Source: Poriferisphaera corsica (lineage in GTDB: Bacteria; Planctomycetota; Phycisphaerae; Phycisphaerales; Phycisphaeraceae). Taken from it: a DNA stretch of 64,000 nucleotides. The notes below the pieces were generated by a model. It was not told the DNA's origin. It was given only the letters and a program-made list of their open reading frames with translations, and ran no database searches. Made by a program: the position numbers and the translations under genes. Shown in pieces: positions 21,203 through 29,990 of the stretch (its first letter is position 1; the number at the start of each line of letters is the position of its first letter). Where the stretch lies: NCBI RefSeq assembly GCF_007747445.1, contig NZ_CP036425.1, positions 372,001 through 436,000 on the forward strand. Reading direction: 5' to 3'.

Positions 21203-22111
21203 ATGGGATCACCAACAGTTACGATTTTAGTTACAACGAAGAACCGAAAAGATGAGTTGGGTGTGGCGCTCGATTCGTGTGTTAATCAGGCTGGGGTCAA
21301 TGAAGTATTCGTACTGGATGACGGTTCGGATGATGGTACATATGAATATGTACAAGAGAACTATCCGTCGATTAGAATTGAGCGGCAAGAAGAATCGCTT
21401 GGTGTGATCCGGGCAAGAAACTACGGGGTGGAGCGTGCGAAGTCGGATGTGGTGATCACGATCGATGACGATTGTGTGTTTCAGAACAATGATGTGATTG
21501 GGAAGTTGGTTGAAGAGCTCTATGAGGATGATCGGGTGTGGGCGGTGACAATCCCGTCGATTGATGTGAAGATTAATCCTGATCGTGTGATACAGAAATC
21601 GCCAGGAGAGGATGCGATTTATTTGGGGTCGGCGTATCGTGGTGGATGCCATGCGGTGAAGCGGGAATTGTTTGTGGGGAATGGTTCGTATTATGGTGAA
21701 ATGGTGCGGCAGGGTGAGGAGAGTGATATTTGTATGAGGATGATTGGGAAGGGATATTTTGTGAGGTTGGGTAATTCGGGGATGCTACATCATTATGAAT
21801 CGCCGGTGAGGAATTATAAGGTGATTGCGCATTACAATGTGCGTAGCAATATGTTGGTGATGTGGCGTAACATTCCGATGCCGATTTATATGGTGCATGG
21901 CTTGGTGACGCTGCTGAATTTGTTAAAGTTTTGCGTGAAGAAGAAACAGTTTAAGTCGTTTTTTACAGGGCTTTTTTCGAGTCTGGGTGTGATTCTGTCT
22001 GGAAAAGCAGGGCGGCAGTCGATGACAATTCAGCATTATCATTTGTTTGAAGCGATCAAACGTGGGAAGGTGAAGACGCTTGATGAGGCGGTGGCTTGGT
22101 TAGAGCATTAG
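21203..22111 (+). CDS. Glycosyltransferase family 2
   Basis: 302 residues, GT-A fold. TVTILVTTKNRKDELGVALDS opens the domain; FVLDDGSDDGTYEYV and the metal-binding VVITIDDDCVF (DDD) bind the nucleotide sugar; GGCHAVKREL and GEESDICMRMIGKGY are the acceptor-side motifs of this family. A weakly hydrophobic C-terminal stretch may touch the membrane. Seven bp after the TIM-barrel-like gene, with AGAGGA upstream of the ATG, so last gene of this sub-operon. Confidence 0.9.
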   Translation: MGSPTVTILVTTKNRKDELGVALDSCVNQAGVNEVFVLDDGSDDGTYEYVQENYPSIRIERQEESLGVIRARNYGVERAKSDVVITIDDDCVFQNNDVIGKLVEELYEDDRVWAVTIPSIDVKINPDRVIQKSPGEDAIYLGSAYRGGCHAVKRELFVGNGSYYGEMVRQGEESDICMRMIGKGYFVRLGNSGMLHHYESPVRNYKVIAHYNVRSNMLVMWRNIPMPIYMVHGLVTLLNLLKFCVKKKQFKSFFTGLFSSLGVILSGKAGRQSMTIQHYHLFEAIKRGKVKTLDEAVAWLEH

Positions 22112-22166
22112 GCTAATCAGTGGATAGGCAAGTTTTTGTCGGAGCAAAATGTGATATTTTGTTTGG

Positions 22167-23342
22167 CTATAGTGTGGCTGAGGTGAAGTCGTTGGCGGGG
22201 TTACCGCGGAGTGCGTTTTCAATAATCTGAACTTGTTTGTGCGGATTCCAGAGGCGATGGATGATAGCGGTGCAGTTGTCTTTGATTTGCGGTGAGTTGT
22301 CGGGGGTTTGTGTCCAATTTTTGATGGCGGCCTGGAGGGTTGGGATGTCGTTGTTTGTGAAGAATGAACCGTTTTTGTTGGGGATGATCGCTTCCCATTC
22401 GGGCATTTGGTGCGCGTAGTCGTCGTGGGTGATGACAGGTGTGCCGAAGTTGAGTGATTGCATGGCGGTGAGGCCGACTTCGCCGGGCATAACGGTGACT
22501 TTGGAGGCCATGATGAGTTTTGCGAGTTGTGTTTCATCGTAGCATGGGCCGAAGAGGTTAAGTGATAGGTTGGCGTTTTGTGCTTGTTTTTTCAGGTTAT
22601 CTTTTTCGGGACCGTTGCCGATGAGGAGGATGTTGAGGTTGTGACCTTGCTTTTTGAGGTTGGCGGCGGCTTCGATGAGGAGGTGGAATTTTTTGAGTTT
22701 TGTGAGACGGGCGCAGGCGACGATGATGGGTGCGTTGCTGTTTGGGAAGAGTTGTTGGCGGGTTTGCTGGATGTCATCTTCGGTGATGGAATCGCGGATT
22801 TGGTTTTGCTTGTCGAAGTCGAGTGAGTTGTAGATAACGTGTAGTTTGTCGGGGTTGATGCCTTCGTTGATGGCGAGGCATTTGGACATGTGGCCGTAGA
22901 GGAGGTTGCCGTGGGGGAGACGAAAGAAGGCGTTGTAGAGAAGGGATTTGATGCCAGATTCTTTTCGATACCAGCCGTGGGTCCAGAAGTAGGTTTTTTT
23001 GCCGAGGCTTTTGGCGATGAGAACGGAGAGCCAAGTGCAGGGCCACCAAGGGTTGCCGTGGTAGATGATTTGGTGGACGTCTTTTTTGAAGGGAAGTGTG
23101 ATGAGCTTGGGTTGGAGGAGGATGCGGTGTTTGAAGAAGAGGTAGCAGGGGAGGTTGACGAAGTTTGGCTGCTTGCAAATTTCTGAGGATTCGATGAGAT
23201 CACCTTTTGAGACGTAGGGATCGAACTTGTTGGCGGCGTAGAAGAAATTGAAATGCTTGCTTTTATTGAGCTCGTTGAAGACGGGTGTGCGATAGTGCGG
23301 GAAGAAGTTGTATGCGATGTAGACGTTTTGTTTACGATTCAT
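22167..23342 (-). CDS. Glycosyltransferase family 4
   Basis: 391 residues from ATG 23342; an earlier in-frame Met at 23489 would add 49 low-complexity residues and is unlikely. N-terminal QNVYIAYNFFPHYRTPVFNEL, a central ARLTKLKKFHLLIEAA and the donor-site segment VMPGEVGLTAMQSLNFGTPVI identify GT4. Convergent with the upstream GT2 gene, so separately transcribed, but clearly part of the same surface-glycan locus. The top strand stays G-rich here although the gene is on the bottom strand. Confidence 0.85.
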   Translation of the reverse strand: MNRKQNVYIAYNFFPHYRTPVFNELNKSKHFNFFYAANKFDPYVSKGDLIESSEICKQPNFVNLPCYLFFKHRILLQPKLITLPFKKDVHQIIYHGNPWWPCTWLSVLIAKSLGKKTYFWTHGWYRKESGIKSLLYNAFFRLPHGNLLYGHMSKCLAINEGINPDKLHVIYNSLDFDKQNQIRDSITEDDIQQTRQQLFPNSNAPIIVACARLTKLKKFHLLIEAAANLKKQGHNLNILLIGNGPEKDNLKKQAQNANLSLNLFGPCYDETQLAKLIMASKVTVMPGEVGLTAMQSLNFGTPVITHDDYAHQMPEWEAIIPNKNGSFFTNNDIPTLQAAIKNWTQTPDNSPQIKDNCTAIIHRLWNPHKQVQIIENALRGNPANDFTSATL

Positions 23343-23493
23343 GACAAGCTCAAAAGGTGTGTGATGGGTGATGGGCATGCGGGATGAGTTTGGTAGGGAA
23401 ATTATAACATCTGATGTGGTGGAGGGATGTGGTATTAGAAGGAAGTGATTTGAGTTGGTGGGGGTGTATGGGTTGTGGGAACTGGTCAAAGAA

Positions 23494-23520
23494 AAACGGC
23501 TCGCGTAGGGCGGGCCGTTT
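23494..23520 (-). terminator. Intrinsic terminator for the PEP-CTERM SGNH-like gene
   Basis: AAACGGC (23494-23500) pairs with GCCGTTT (23514-23520), extended inward by TCGC/GGCG-type pairs; the bottom strand then reads TTTTTCTTTG. It lies 33 bp after the stop of the minus-strand gene. Confidence 0.75.
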
Positions 23521-23552
23521 AGGGGGGTATGTTTGGTTTTGCTTGTTGGGGT

Positions 23553-24548
23553 TTAGTGTTTTGCGGGTCGGCGGCGGATGGTGAGGAGGGTTGCAGGGAG
23601 GAGGAGGAAGGTGAGGGATGCGGGCTCTGGGACGGCGGTGAAAGCGTGGGTGGAGACGGTGTCCCAGATGATGTCGTTGAGCTGAGCGGCGAGCTCGGGT
23701 GTGAGGGTTTGGAGTTTTTGGGGTGAGTCGTTGGTGAAATATGTGGGGATTGCGTCAAGGTTGGGAGGGGGCTGTTTGAGTATTGTGGCGAGTGTGGTCA
23801 TGGATGCGATATAGCTGCCGATGTCGCCGAGATGTTTATCGTCTTTGTAGATGTCATCGATGCGGGTGATGGGGTTTGATGTGGATTGGCTGAGGATGGT
23901 GATGTTGTTGTTGAGGATCTCGTTGTTGATGTTGTTGAGTACTTCGCCGATGGGGATGACGTTGACGGTGAGAGAGGGGTTTTGTTCGCGGAGTGTGGTT
24001 GCGAGATTATCGAAATATTCACGCGAGAGGATTGTGTTTTGCGATGGATTGGTGGATGCGGGGCGGAGCCAATCGGTTGCGAAGTCTGTGGTTTTTTGGG
24101 GCCAAGCTGCGTAGATGAGGAAGGTTGTGTTTGCGTTTGCAGGGTTGGTGTGGGTGAGGTCACGGAAATGATTGAATGCGTTGATGTCGGTCTGGAAGGT
24201 TGAGCCCCAGTCGCTGTAGGGTTGGAAGGTGACGTAATCCCATTGATGGTTCGGGAGAGCTTCCGTGTAGAAGCCGAAATCTGGGTTGGCGGGTACGCAG
24301 GTGATGTCGGGTTCTTTTTGGATGTATTCGAGTGAGGAGCCGCAGCGGATGTGGTAGCCGGTATCCCATTGAAGGCCGAGCTGTGTAGCAGTTTGTGCGA
24401 ATGAGATGTCGGGGTTGCTATTCCAAGTGAGTGAGTTACCGATGTGGTAGGAAGTGATGTTGGCGGTGATGGGTGTGGATGTGAAGGCGCATACGAGTGA
24501 AAAGCATGTCGCTAATAACGCGATGTGGCGGTGGCGGATAGATGTCAT
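23553..24548 (-). CDS. PEP-CTERM protein with SGNH/GDSL-hydrolase-like N-terminus
   Basis: 331 residues from ATG 24548, which has GGGAGAAGAG upstream (ATG 24587 is possible but gives a poor signal peptide). Signal peptide ends near TPITA. HIGNSLTW resembles block I of SGNH hydrolases, with Ser as the putative nucleophile; DDIYKDDKHLGDIGSYIAS near residue 250 has the D-x-x-H spacing of the catalytic Asp-His. So an extracellular esterase, perhaps a glycan deacetylase, is plausible. The tail VPEPASLTFLLLPATLLTI-RRRPAKH is a PEP-CTERM sorting signal. It lies inside the polysaccharide locus, next to acyltransferase genes. Confidence 0.75.
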   Translation of the reverse strand: MTSIRHRHIALLATCFSLVCAFTSTPITANITSYHIGNSLTWNSNPDISFAQTATQLGLQWDTGYHIRCGSSLEYIQKEPDITCVPANPDFGFYTEALPNHQWDYVTFQPYSDWGSTFQTDINAFNHFRDLTHTNPANANTTFLIYAAWPQKTTDFATDWLRPASTNPSQNTILSREYFDNLATTLREQNPSLTVNVIPIGEVLNNINNEILNNNITILSQSTSNPITRIDDIYKDDKHLGDIGSYIASMTTLATILKQPPPNLDAIPTYFTNDSPQKLQTLTPELAAQLNDIIWDTVSTHAFTAVPEPASLTFLLLPATLLTIRRRPAKH

Positions 24549-25077
24549 TCTCTTCTCCCGGATCCATTTGGATACGTATGGGTACATCAGTGTCAGAAAA
24601 CTGTATTTATGATAATAGAAATAGGCTTTAAAACAACGTTTTGAATTACTTTTGAGGGATGTGCCTATTGGTGTATTGGGTATTAAGTTTTAGTTAATCT
24701 GGGCAACCTTCGGGGGTATTGATTGATAGAAATTGCGGATATTGGAGGGTTGTTTTTTGTGTGTGATGTGGGATATGTTGTGAGCTGAATAGGATCGGGA
24801 TCAAGCAGGTGGGGGGATGGTTCGATAATTGTTAAGAGGTGGTGGGGTGCTGTTGCGCATGGATTTAGAACGTCTTGCGAAATGACTTGTTTCGTTGACC
24901 AGTAGATCGTTATGTAAAAAAACGCTTCTCGCATGAACCTGCTCCCGATTGTTTCGCAGGACATGTGGCACGTCATGATGCAACTTGCTCTTGGGGGAGG
25001 GAGAAAATGCGTGCAAGTGGGGGGCGGAGCGTTAGAATGAGGGGAATCAGGGTAAGTACATGTTTTAGCAGAGGATT
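24549..25077. other. Divergent promoter region inside polysaccharide locus
   Basis: About 530 bp between the divergent SGNH-like and acyltransferase genes. No convincing coding frame or RNA gene. AGAGGA just before 25078 is the acyltransferase ribosome-binding site. Confidence 0.4.
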
Positions 25078-25647
25078 ATGGCGAAAAAAATATTTCAGCA
25101 GCTGGATCAATGCGAAGGGTTTCCGTACACGCGGAAAGAGTATTTGATGCGCGCGCTGTGGGGTGTGGTGTATTGGATTGGGTTTCGGTGGAGCCCGGTG
25201 AGGTGTTATGGCTATCGGCGGTTTTTGCTGCGATTGTTTGGTTGTGAGATTACGGGGAGAGCGGGTGTGAGGCGGAGTGTTAGGATTACGCATCCGTGGA
25301 AACTGAAGGTTGGGGACTGGTCGATGATTGGCGATGGGGTAACGGTTTACAATCTGGGCGAGGTGCGGATCGGTGAGCATACGGTGGTGTCGCAGCATGT
25401 GCATTTGTGTGCGGGGACACATAATTATCGTGAACGGAATTTACCGCTGATGCGATCGGAGATTGTGATTGGTGATGGGGTTTGGTTGTGTGCTGATGCG
25501 TTTGTTGGGCCGGGGGTTGAGGTGGGTGACAATGCGGTGGTAGGGGCGCGGGCTGTTGTGGTGAAGGATGTTGGTGATGGGGATGTGGTGGGTGGAAATC
25601 CGGCGAAGGTTGTTGGTAGGCGGTGTGAAGAAGAGGGGGGGCGATAG
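25078..25647 (+). CDS. WcaF-like hexapeptide acyltransferase
   Basis: 189 residues of left-handed beta-helix type, with repeated I/V-G-x-x-x hexapeptides (VGDWSMIGDGVTVYN, VRIGEHTVV, IVIGDGVWLCADAFVG) and the acetyl-CoA/active-site segment HLCAGTHNY, where His is the likely base. Closest in style to WcaF colanic-acid acetyltransferases: O-acetylates a sugar of the repeat unit. Immediately followed by a GT4 gene. The C-terminal domain of the protein encoded at 26766-28238 is a clear paralogue. Confidence 0.88.
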   Translation: MAKKIFQQLDQCEGFPYTRKEYLMRALWGVVYWIGFRWSPVRCYGYRRFLLRLFGCEITGRAGVRRSVRITHPWKLKVGDWSMIGDGVTVYNLGEVRIGEHTVVSQHVHLCAGTHNYRERNLPLMRSEIVIGDGVWLCADAFVGPGVEVGDNAVVGARAVVVKDVGDGDVVGGNPAKVVGRRCEEEGGR

Positions 25648-26769
25648 TTGGAAGAGCGGCTGCATGTATTGCATATATTGAAGCGTGATGAGTTGGGAGG
25701 CTTGTCGCGGTATGTGCGTGATTTGTCGCGAGGGTTGATTGAACGGGGTGTGCGTGTGACGATTGCGTGTCGGGCAGATGATGGGATTGATTCGTTTCAG
25801 GGGTTGGATGTCGAGGTGCTTGATTTGCCGATTGATGAGGGGTTGGGTGGTGTGCTGAAATCTGGGATGTGGCTGAGGAAATGGGTGAAGAAGAATCATG
25901 TGAATGTGCTTCATGTTCATCATCGTTCTGCTGCGATGGTTGCGTTGCCCTTGCGGAAGTTGTGTGGTGTGAAGTCGTTGTATACGCTACATCTGACTCA
26001 CTTGCCACGATTTCGTGAGGTGAATGCGTTTGTTGCGATGGGTGATTATTATCATGTTCCGTCGAAGATGGCGTTTGATTGGTTAGTGGAGCAGGGGGTT
26101 GATGAGCGAAAGATACAGCTGATTGTGCATGGTATTGATATGGATCGATATCGATTGCCTAGTGCAGAGGAGCGGAAGACGGCGCGGAAACGATTTGGTT
26201 TTGATGATGATGTTGTTGTGGGTGGTTACGTGGGGCGATTTGAAGATCCGAAGAATGAGGATTGGTTGCTTGATGTGGCTATGCAGATGAAGAATGAGAA
26301 GGCTGGGTTTTTGTTTGCTGGCGGGGGGGCGGGGAAGGATGCGTTTGAAAGAAAGTTGAAAGATTTGGGGCTAGGGAATCGGGCGGTGAGTTTGGCGAAT
26401 GTCGATCCGCTTGAGGTGTATTGGGCGATGGATTGTTTTTTGCTGCCGTCAGGGATTGAAGGATTTTCTTTGGCGACCGGTGAGGCGATGGCGTGTGGGT
26501 TGCCGGTGTGTCGAACGAGGACGGCGGGGTGTGAAGAGTTGGTGTTGGATGGGGAAACAGGCGTGAGTGTGCGGATTGATCGAGAGGCCTTTGTGAATGA
26601 AGCTGTAGGTTTGATGAGGATGAAGAGGGAGGCATTGCTGAAGATGGGGGGGCAAGCATCTTCGTATATACGTTCGCGATTTACGGAGGATGAACAAGTG
26701 GCGGATACAATGGCGTATTATGAGAAGATCGCAGGGGTGGCAGACCGGAAAGCGGGGTTAGATTCATGA
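25648..26769 (+). CDS. Glycosyltransferase family 4
   Basis: 373 residues. HVLHILKRDELGGLSRYVRDL is the N-terminal acceptor loop; GYVGRFEDPKNEDWLLDVA and LLPSGIEGFSLATGEAMACG (E-X7-E donor motif) are GT4 signatures. It starts with TTG directly after the acyltransferase TAG, with a poly-G ribosome-binding site (GAGGGGGGG) upstream, and overlaps the next gene by 4 bp (ATGA). Three-gene operon with tight coupling. Confidence 0.88.
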   Translation: MEERLHVLHILKRDELGGLSRYVRDLSRGLIERGVRVTIACRADDGIDSFQGLDVEVLDLPIDEGLGGVLKSGMWLRKWVKKNHVNVLHVHHRSAAMVALPLRKLCGVKSLYTLHLTHLPRFREVNAFVAMGDYYHVPSKMAFDWLVEQGVDERKIQLIVHGIDMDRYRLPSAEERKTARKRFGFDDDVVVGGYVGRFEDPKNEDWLLDVAMQMKNEKAGFLFAGGGAGKDAFERKLKDLGLGNRAVSLANVDPLEVYWAMDCFLLPSGIEGFSLATGEAMACGLPVCRTRTAGCEELVLDGETGVSVRIDREAFVNEAVGLMRMKREALLKMGGQASSYIRSRFTEDEQVADTMAYYEKIAGVADRKAGLDS

Positions 26770-28238
26770 AAATATCGGTGCTGATACGTACGTTGGATGA
26801 AGAAAGAAATTTGCCTTCATTGTTTGAGAACATTGAATGGTGCAAAGATGTTGTGGTTGTGGACTCGGGGAGTACAGATCGATCTATTGAGATTTCTGAG
26901 GCGGCCGGCGCACGTGTGTATCACAAATCTTGGGAAGGTGATGAAGGCGCGCATTTTACGTGGATATTTAATAATGTTCAGTTTGAGAATGAATGGGTGT
27001 TGTTGTTAGATGGTGATGAGCGAGTGACGCCTGAATTGTATTTGGAGTTGTGCGCGATCGCGGGGCAGGAGGACGATCAAGGTGTTGTGGCGTATTATTG
27101 TGGCCGCAAGAATTTGCTGATGGGCAAGTGGTTGAAATATTCGATGCCGCCGACACCAGTGATGCGTTTTTTTAAGAAAGATCGGATCAGGTTTGAGCGT
27201 ACGATAAATACGACACCGGTGGTTGATGGGAAGCATGGGTACCTAAAGAACCTACTGGTACATCATAATTTCAGCAAAGGGATATCAGAGTGGGTGGATC
27301 GTCATAATCGTTATTCAACACATGAGGCGATTGAGACGCTAAAGGATCGGAACACGAATTCGGTTCACTGGATTAAACTTTTTTCATTTGATCGAGCTAC
27401 GCGTGGGCATGAGGTTAAGAAGTTATCGTATCGATTGCCATTTCGGGCTTCGTGTAAATTCTTTTATATGTACGTTATACGTGGCGGGCTTTTGGACGGG
27501 CGTGCAGGGTTTATATACTGTATTTTGCAGTATTTATATGAGTGGTTGATTGTATTGAAAATCGCATCGTTGAAATATAAGGCGAATGATTTTTATGGTG
27601 TAGAGATCGAACCTATTGTCGTGAATGGAAAAGCTAACGGGGCTTCTATTGATCGTCAGAATCATAGTGTTGATGAATTTGTATGGAGGCATGAGATGGA
27701 GAATCGCATGCGAAGCCCTTGGACGTTTAAAGAGAAGGTTTTGCGCGTCGTATGGGGTTCGGTAGAATCTACCTTGTTTAGGTATTCATTTCACAATATG
27801 TATCGCTGGCGTAATTTTTTGTTACGTCTATTCGGCGCTAAGATTGGCAAGAATTGTTCGATCCGTCGTACTGTGAATGTTTATATACCATGGCATCTAG
27901 AGATGGGGGATTGGTGTACGATTGGTGATGATGTAATTTTATATCCGTTGGGTCAGATTACGATCAAAGATCGTGTGATGATTAGCCAGATGGCGCATTT
28001 GTGTGCAGGGACACATGATTTTACGCGCATGGATATGCCGTTGTTGAGGCCGCCGATTGAAGTGGGGTCAGATACATGGATATGTTCGGATGTTTTTGTT
28101 GGGCCTAATGTGAAGATCGGTGATGGTTGCGTGATTGGTGCGCGATCGAGCGTGTTTCATGATTTGCCGGCTTGGCAGATTTGTGTTGGGAATCCTGCTA
28201 GGGCAATGAAAGATCGGGAGTATGACGGCAAGCGTTAG
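26766..28238 (+). CDS. Fusion: family 2 glycosyltransferase + hexapeptide acyltransferase
   Basis: 490 residues. Residues 1-~270 are a GT2 enzyme of the LpsC/WaaE group (VLIRTLDEERNLPSLFENI, VVVDSGSTDRSIEI, WVLLLDGDERVTPEL with the metal-binding DGD), ending in a helical segment near LYEWLIVLKIASL. After a linker (~275-340) residues ~345-490 form a left-handed beta-helix acyltransferase (MGDWCTIGDDVILYPLGQI, HLCAGTHDF, WICSDVFVGPNVKIGDG), paralogous to the stand-alone enzyme at 25078. One chain could therefore add and acetylate a sugar. The reading frame is continuous, with no sign of a frameshift. Confidence 0.87.
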   Translation: MKISVLIRTLDEERNLPSLFENIEWCKDVVVVDSGSTDRSIEISEAAGARVYHKSWEGDEGAHFTWIFNNVQFENEWVLLLDGDERVTPELYLELCAIAGQEDDQGVVAYYCGRKNLLMGKWLKYSMPPTPVMRFFKKDRIRFERTINTTPVVDGKHGYLKNLLVHHNFSKGISEWVDRHNRYSTHEAIETLKDRNTNSVHWIKLFSFDRATRGHEVKKLSYRLPFRASCKFFYMYVIRGGLLDGRAGFIYCILQYLYEWLIVLKIASLKYKANDFYGVEIEPIVVNGKANGASIDRQNHSVDEFVWRHEMENRMRSPWTFKEKVLRVVWGSVESTLFRYSFHNMYRWRNFLLRLFGAKIGKNCSIRRTVNVYIPWHLEMGDWCTIGDDVILYPLGQITIKDRVMISQMAHLCAGTHDFTRMDMPLLRPPIEVGSDTWICSDVFVGPNVKIGDGCVIGARSSVFHDLPAWQICVGNPARAMKDREYDGKR

Positions 28239-28285
28239 CGGCAAGCGTGATGAATGGGTGGGGAATGAATTGGATATAGACATGA

Positions 28286-28323
28286 AAAAACCTCTGTTCG
28301 GCTTATGCCTAGCAGAGGTTTTT
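28286..28323. terminator. Bidirectional terminator between fusion gene and tRNA
   Basis: AAAAACCTCTG (28286-28296) pairs with CAGAGGTTTTT (28313-28323), an 11-bp stem with A/T ends that works in both directions: for the plus-strand polysaccharide operon and for the minus-strand tRNA. Confidence 0.85.
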
Positions 28324-28326
28324 AAA

Positions 28327-28398
28327 AGCGGGTGATGAGATTTGAACTCACGACATTCACGTTGGCAACGTGACGCTCTACCACTGAGCTACACCCGC
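28327..28398 (-). tRNA. tRNA-Gly (anticodon GCC)
   Basis: On the bottom strand the 7-bp acceptor stem GCGGGTG/CACCCGC closes a full cloverleaf: D-arm AGCTCAGTGGTAGAGC, anticodon arm CACGTTGCCAACGTG (GCC in the loop) and T-arm GTGAGTTCAAATCTCAT. The discriminator base is U, usual for bacterial glycine tRNAs; CCA is not encoded. Reads GGC and GGU codons. Confidence 0.95.
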
Positions 28399-28710
28399 AT
28401 TGGTGTCTCATTTAGAGAGAGGTAGTTTATCGCAAATTTTGAGTGATGCAAGTTGGTGAATCAGAGAAACAGGCTGTGAAGAATGTGTGGAAGACTAAAG
28501 TGCTAGGGGTGTTGATATCAGGATTTATTTGCTCTAAATGCAATAAATATATGCGCTTATGATTTGTTTTTGATTTTATGGGTGAGTATAAATTGGCTTT
28601 ACTGGGTGGAATGGGATGAAATTGATTGGGGATAATTGACGGCCAGAATTTGAGTCGGTATGTTGAGTTGAACTTATTGGTTAGCAATTTTTTTGTTTAG
28701 ATAAAGTTGC
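28399..28710. other. AT-rich gap between tRNA and riboswitch
   Basis: About 310 bp with no convincing coding frame. It should hold the promoters of the tRNA (reading left) and of the riboswitch transcript (reading right). Nothing more specific is visible. Confidence 0.4.
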
Positions 28711-28714
28711 TTGA

Positions 28715-28930
28715 AAAGAGAAGTGAGGTGAATCCTTCCCCGCTGTTAGGCAGTGGGTTAATGGGATGAATCCTTCGCGGACGCGCCGCCGTGATGAGCT
28801 GGTGAGATGACTGAGGTTGTCAGCCACTGAGTCAAACGCGATAGTCACTGATTGATCTGCAATGGATCGATTGGGAAGGCAAGCGATTGATGAAGTAGAA
28901 GCTCTAAGCCGGAAGACCTGCCAATGGGTG
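28715..28930 (+). ncRNA. Cobalamin riboswitch aptamer 1
   Basis: Conserved parts appear in the right order: GGTGAATCC near the start, GAATCC followed by GCGGACGCGCCGCCGTGA (28768-28794) for the P4-P6 core and L5, GCCACTG (28823-28829), GGGAAGG (28873-28879), and the B12 box AGCCGGAAGACCTGCC (28907-28922). The core is nearly identical to the second copy at 31820-32025. It lies 200 bp upstream of a PEP-CTERM gene on the same strand and should lower expression when adenosyl- or methylcobalamin is abundant. Confidence 0.92.
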
Positions 28931-29082
28931 CCTATTGTGGATCCTCGCGAATCGGGATCGGAAGGCGCAAGAGTACAGTACTGATCAATAATCGGCTGTA
29001 CGTCATCCCTGCATGGCTTGTCCTTTCTAGATTTGTGCAAATGCACTCCCCGCGATGATCAAGATTATTTTATTGGGCAGGG

Positions 29083-29108
29083 CTGTTCTGCGCGTTGTTC
29101 GGAACAGA
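29083..29108 (+). promoter_or_regulatory. Riboswitch 1 expression-platform hairpin (L13-like, kissing loop)
   Basis: CTGTTCTG (29083-29090) pairs with CGGAACAG (29100-29107), enclosing CGCGTTGTT. GCGCGT (29090-29095) is an exact complement of ACGCGC in aptamer loop L5 (28781-28786), as expected for the known L5-L13 kissing interaction of cobalamin riboswitches. The hairpin ends 15 bases before the ribosome-binding region, pointing to translational control. Confidence 0.7.
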
Positions 29109-29125
29109 ATTGATTTACATACAGG

Positions 29126-29908
29126 ATGTTCATGATGAAGAGTCGTATATCGCTTTTGGCTATCGTATGCGCTAATGCGGGTTTTATTGGTTTGATTGAT
29201 TGTACTAATGCAGCACCGATTACTGCAGATCGTGTTGTGAACCATGAAACTGGAGAACAATTTTCGGGATGGAGTGTGCCTTGGGATCCGTATTACACAA
29301 ACCCCGAAGTTGTTTTGGGTGAGATGGATCGAACTACGAGTTTTTGGGGTCGTGAATACTTAGTTACAGAAGGAAATCCGTTATTTAAGACCTCGCAAAT
29401 AACATTTCTAGGACCTAACGCAGAGATAGTTCTTGAGATGAGTGAGGATGTTGTAAGTGACCCGGTTGGGCCAGAACTTGGTGTTTATACTGCGAACGGT
29501 ATGAATGACAGTGCACAAAATGCGGTTGTGAGTGTTAGTGCAAACGGTACAGATTGGTTTGTGGTTACAGATGTTGTAGGGAATCCTGGTGTGAAATTAG
29601 ATGCAGGTTTCAATGCTTTTAAACAGAAGCCCGGTGGAAAGGAATTGGATAATTTTGGCAATGGAAGGGCGGCAGATTATAACGAGATTGTCTTTGATGA
29701 TCCTGAGGAGGGAGAGGGAAATTGGTATGACATTAGTGGTACAGGGCTTGAGTATATTCGATATGTGAAGATTGAAGTGCCTTCGTTTAATTCAGTGCAA
29801 TCACCCGTTCGTCTTGCAGGTGTCTATGCGGTTCCAGAGCCGATGAGCTTGTTGTTAATCGGGGTGGGTGGATTAATGATTGCAATGCGACGGCGTCAAT
29901 ATAAATAA
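29126..29908 (+). CDS. PEP-CTERM surface protein under cobalamin riboswitch
   Basis: 260 residues. Signal peptide (hydrophobic core ISLLAIVCANAGFIGLI). ATG 29126 is very close to the AGG at 29123-29125, so translation may really begin at 29132 or 29135. The body has ITFLGPNAEIVLEMSEDVV and VVSVSANGTDWFVVTD, a beta-sandwich pattern also found in the proteins encoded at 33338 and 62556. The tail VPEPMSLLLIGVGGLMIAM-RRRQYK is a PEP-CTERM signal. First gene behind riboswitch 1, so inferred to act in uptake or binding of cobalamin at the cell surface. Confidence 0.85.
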   Translation: MFMMKSRISLLAIVCANAGFIGLIDCTNAAPITADRVVNHETGEQFSGWSVPWDPYYTNPEVVLGEMDRTTSFWGREYLVTEGNPLFKTSQITFLGPNAEIVLEMSEDVVSDPVGPELGVYTANGMNDSAQNAVVSVSANGTDWFVVTDVVGNPGVKLDAGFNAFKQKPGGKELDNFGNGRAADYNEIVFDDPEEGEGNWYDISGTGLEYIRYVKIEVPSFNSVQSPVRLAGVYAVPEPMSLLLIGVGGLMIAMRRRQYK

Positions 29909-29923
29909 ACATCCCCTTTTCCC

Positions 29924-29956
29924 GCCTGTTGTTTGCGAGAGTAAACAACAGGCTTT
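29924..29956 (+). terminator. Intergenic hairpin with conserved C/T leader, copy 1
   Basis: GCCTGTTGTTT (29924-29934) pairs perfectly with AAACAACAGGC (29943-29953), then TTT. It is preceded by ACATCCCCTTTTCCC, a leader repeated after other genes of this cluster. Probably a partial terminator or mRNA 3' stabiliser within the operon. Confidence 0.65.
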
Positions 29957-29990
29957 GGTAGGCAATCTGTAACAGTTTTTAAAGGATAAG

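Noticed and set aside
22167-23489. Longer start (440 residues) for the GT4 gene
   Set aside because: The first 49 residues are low-complexity, and the normal GT4 N-terminus begins at 23342.
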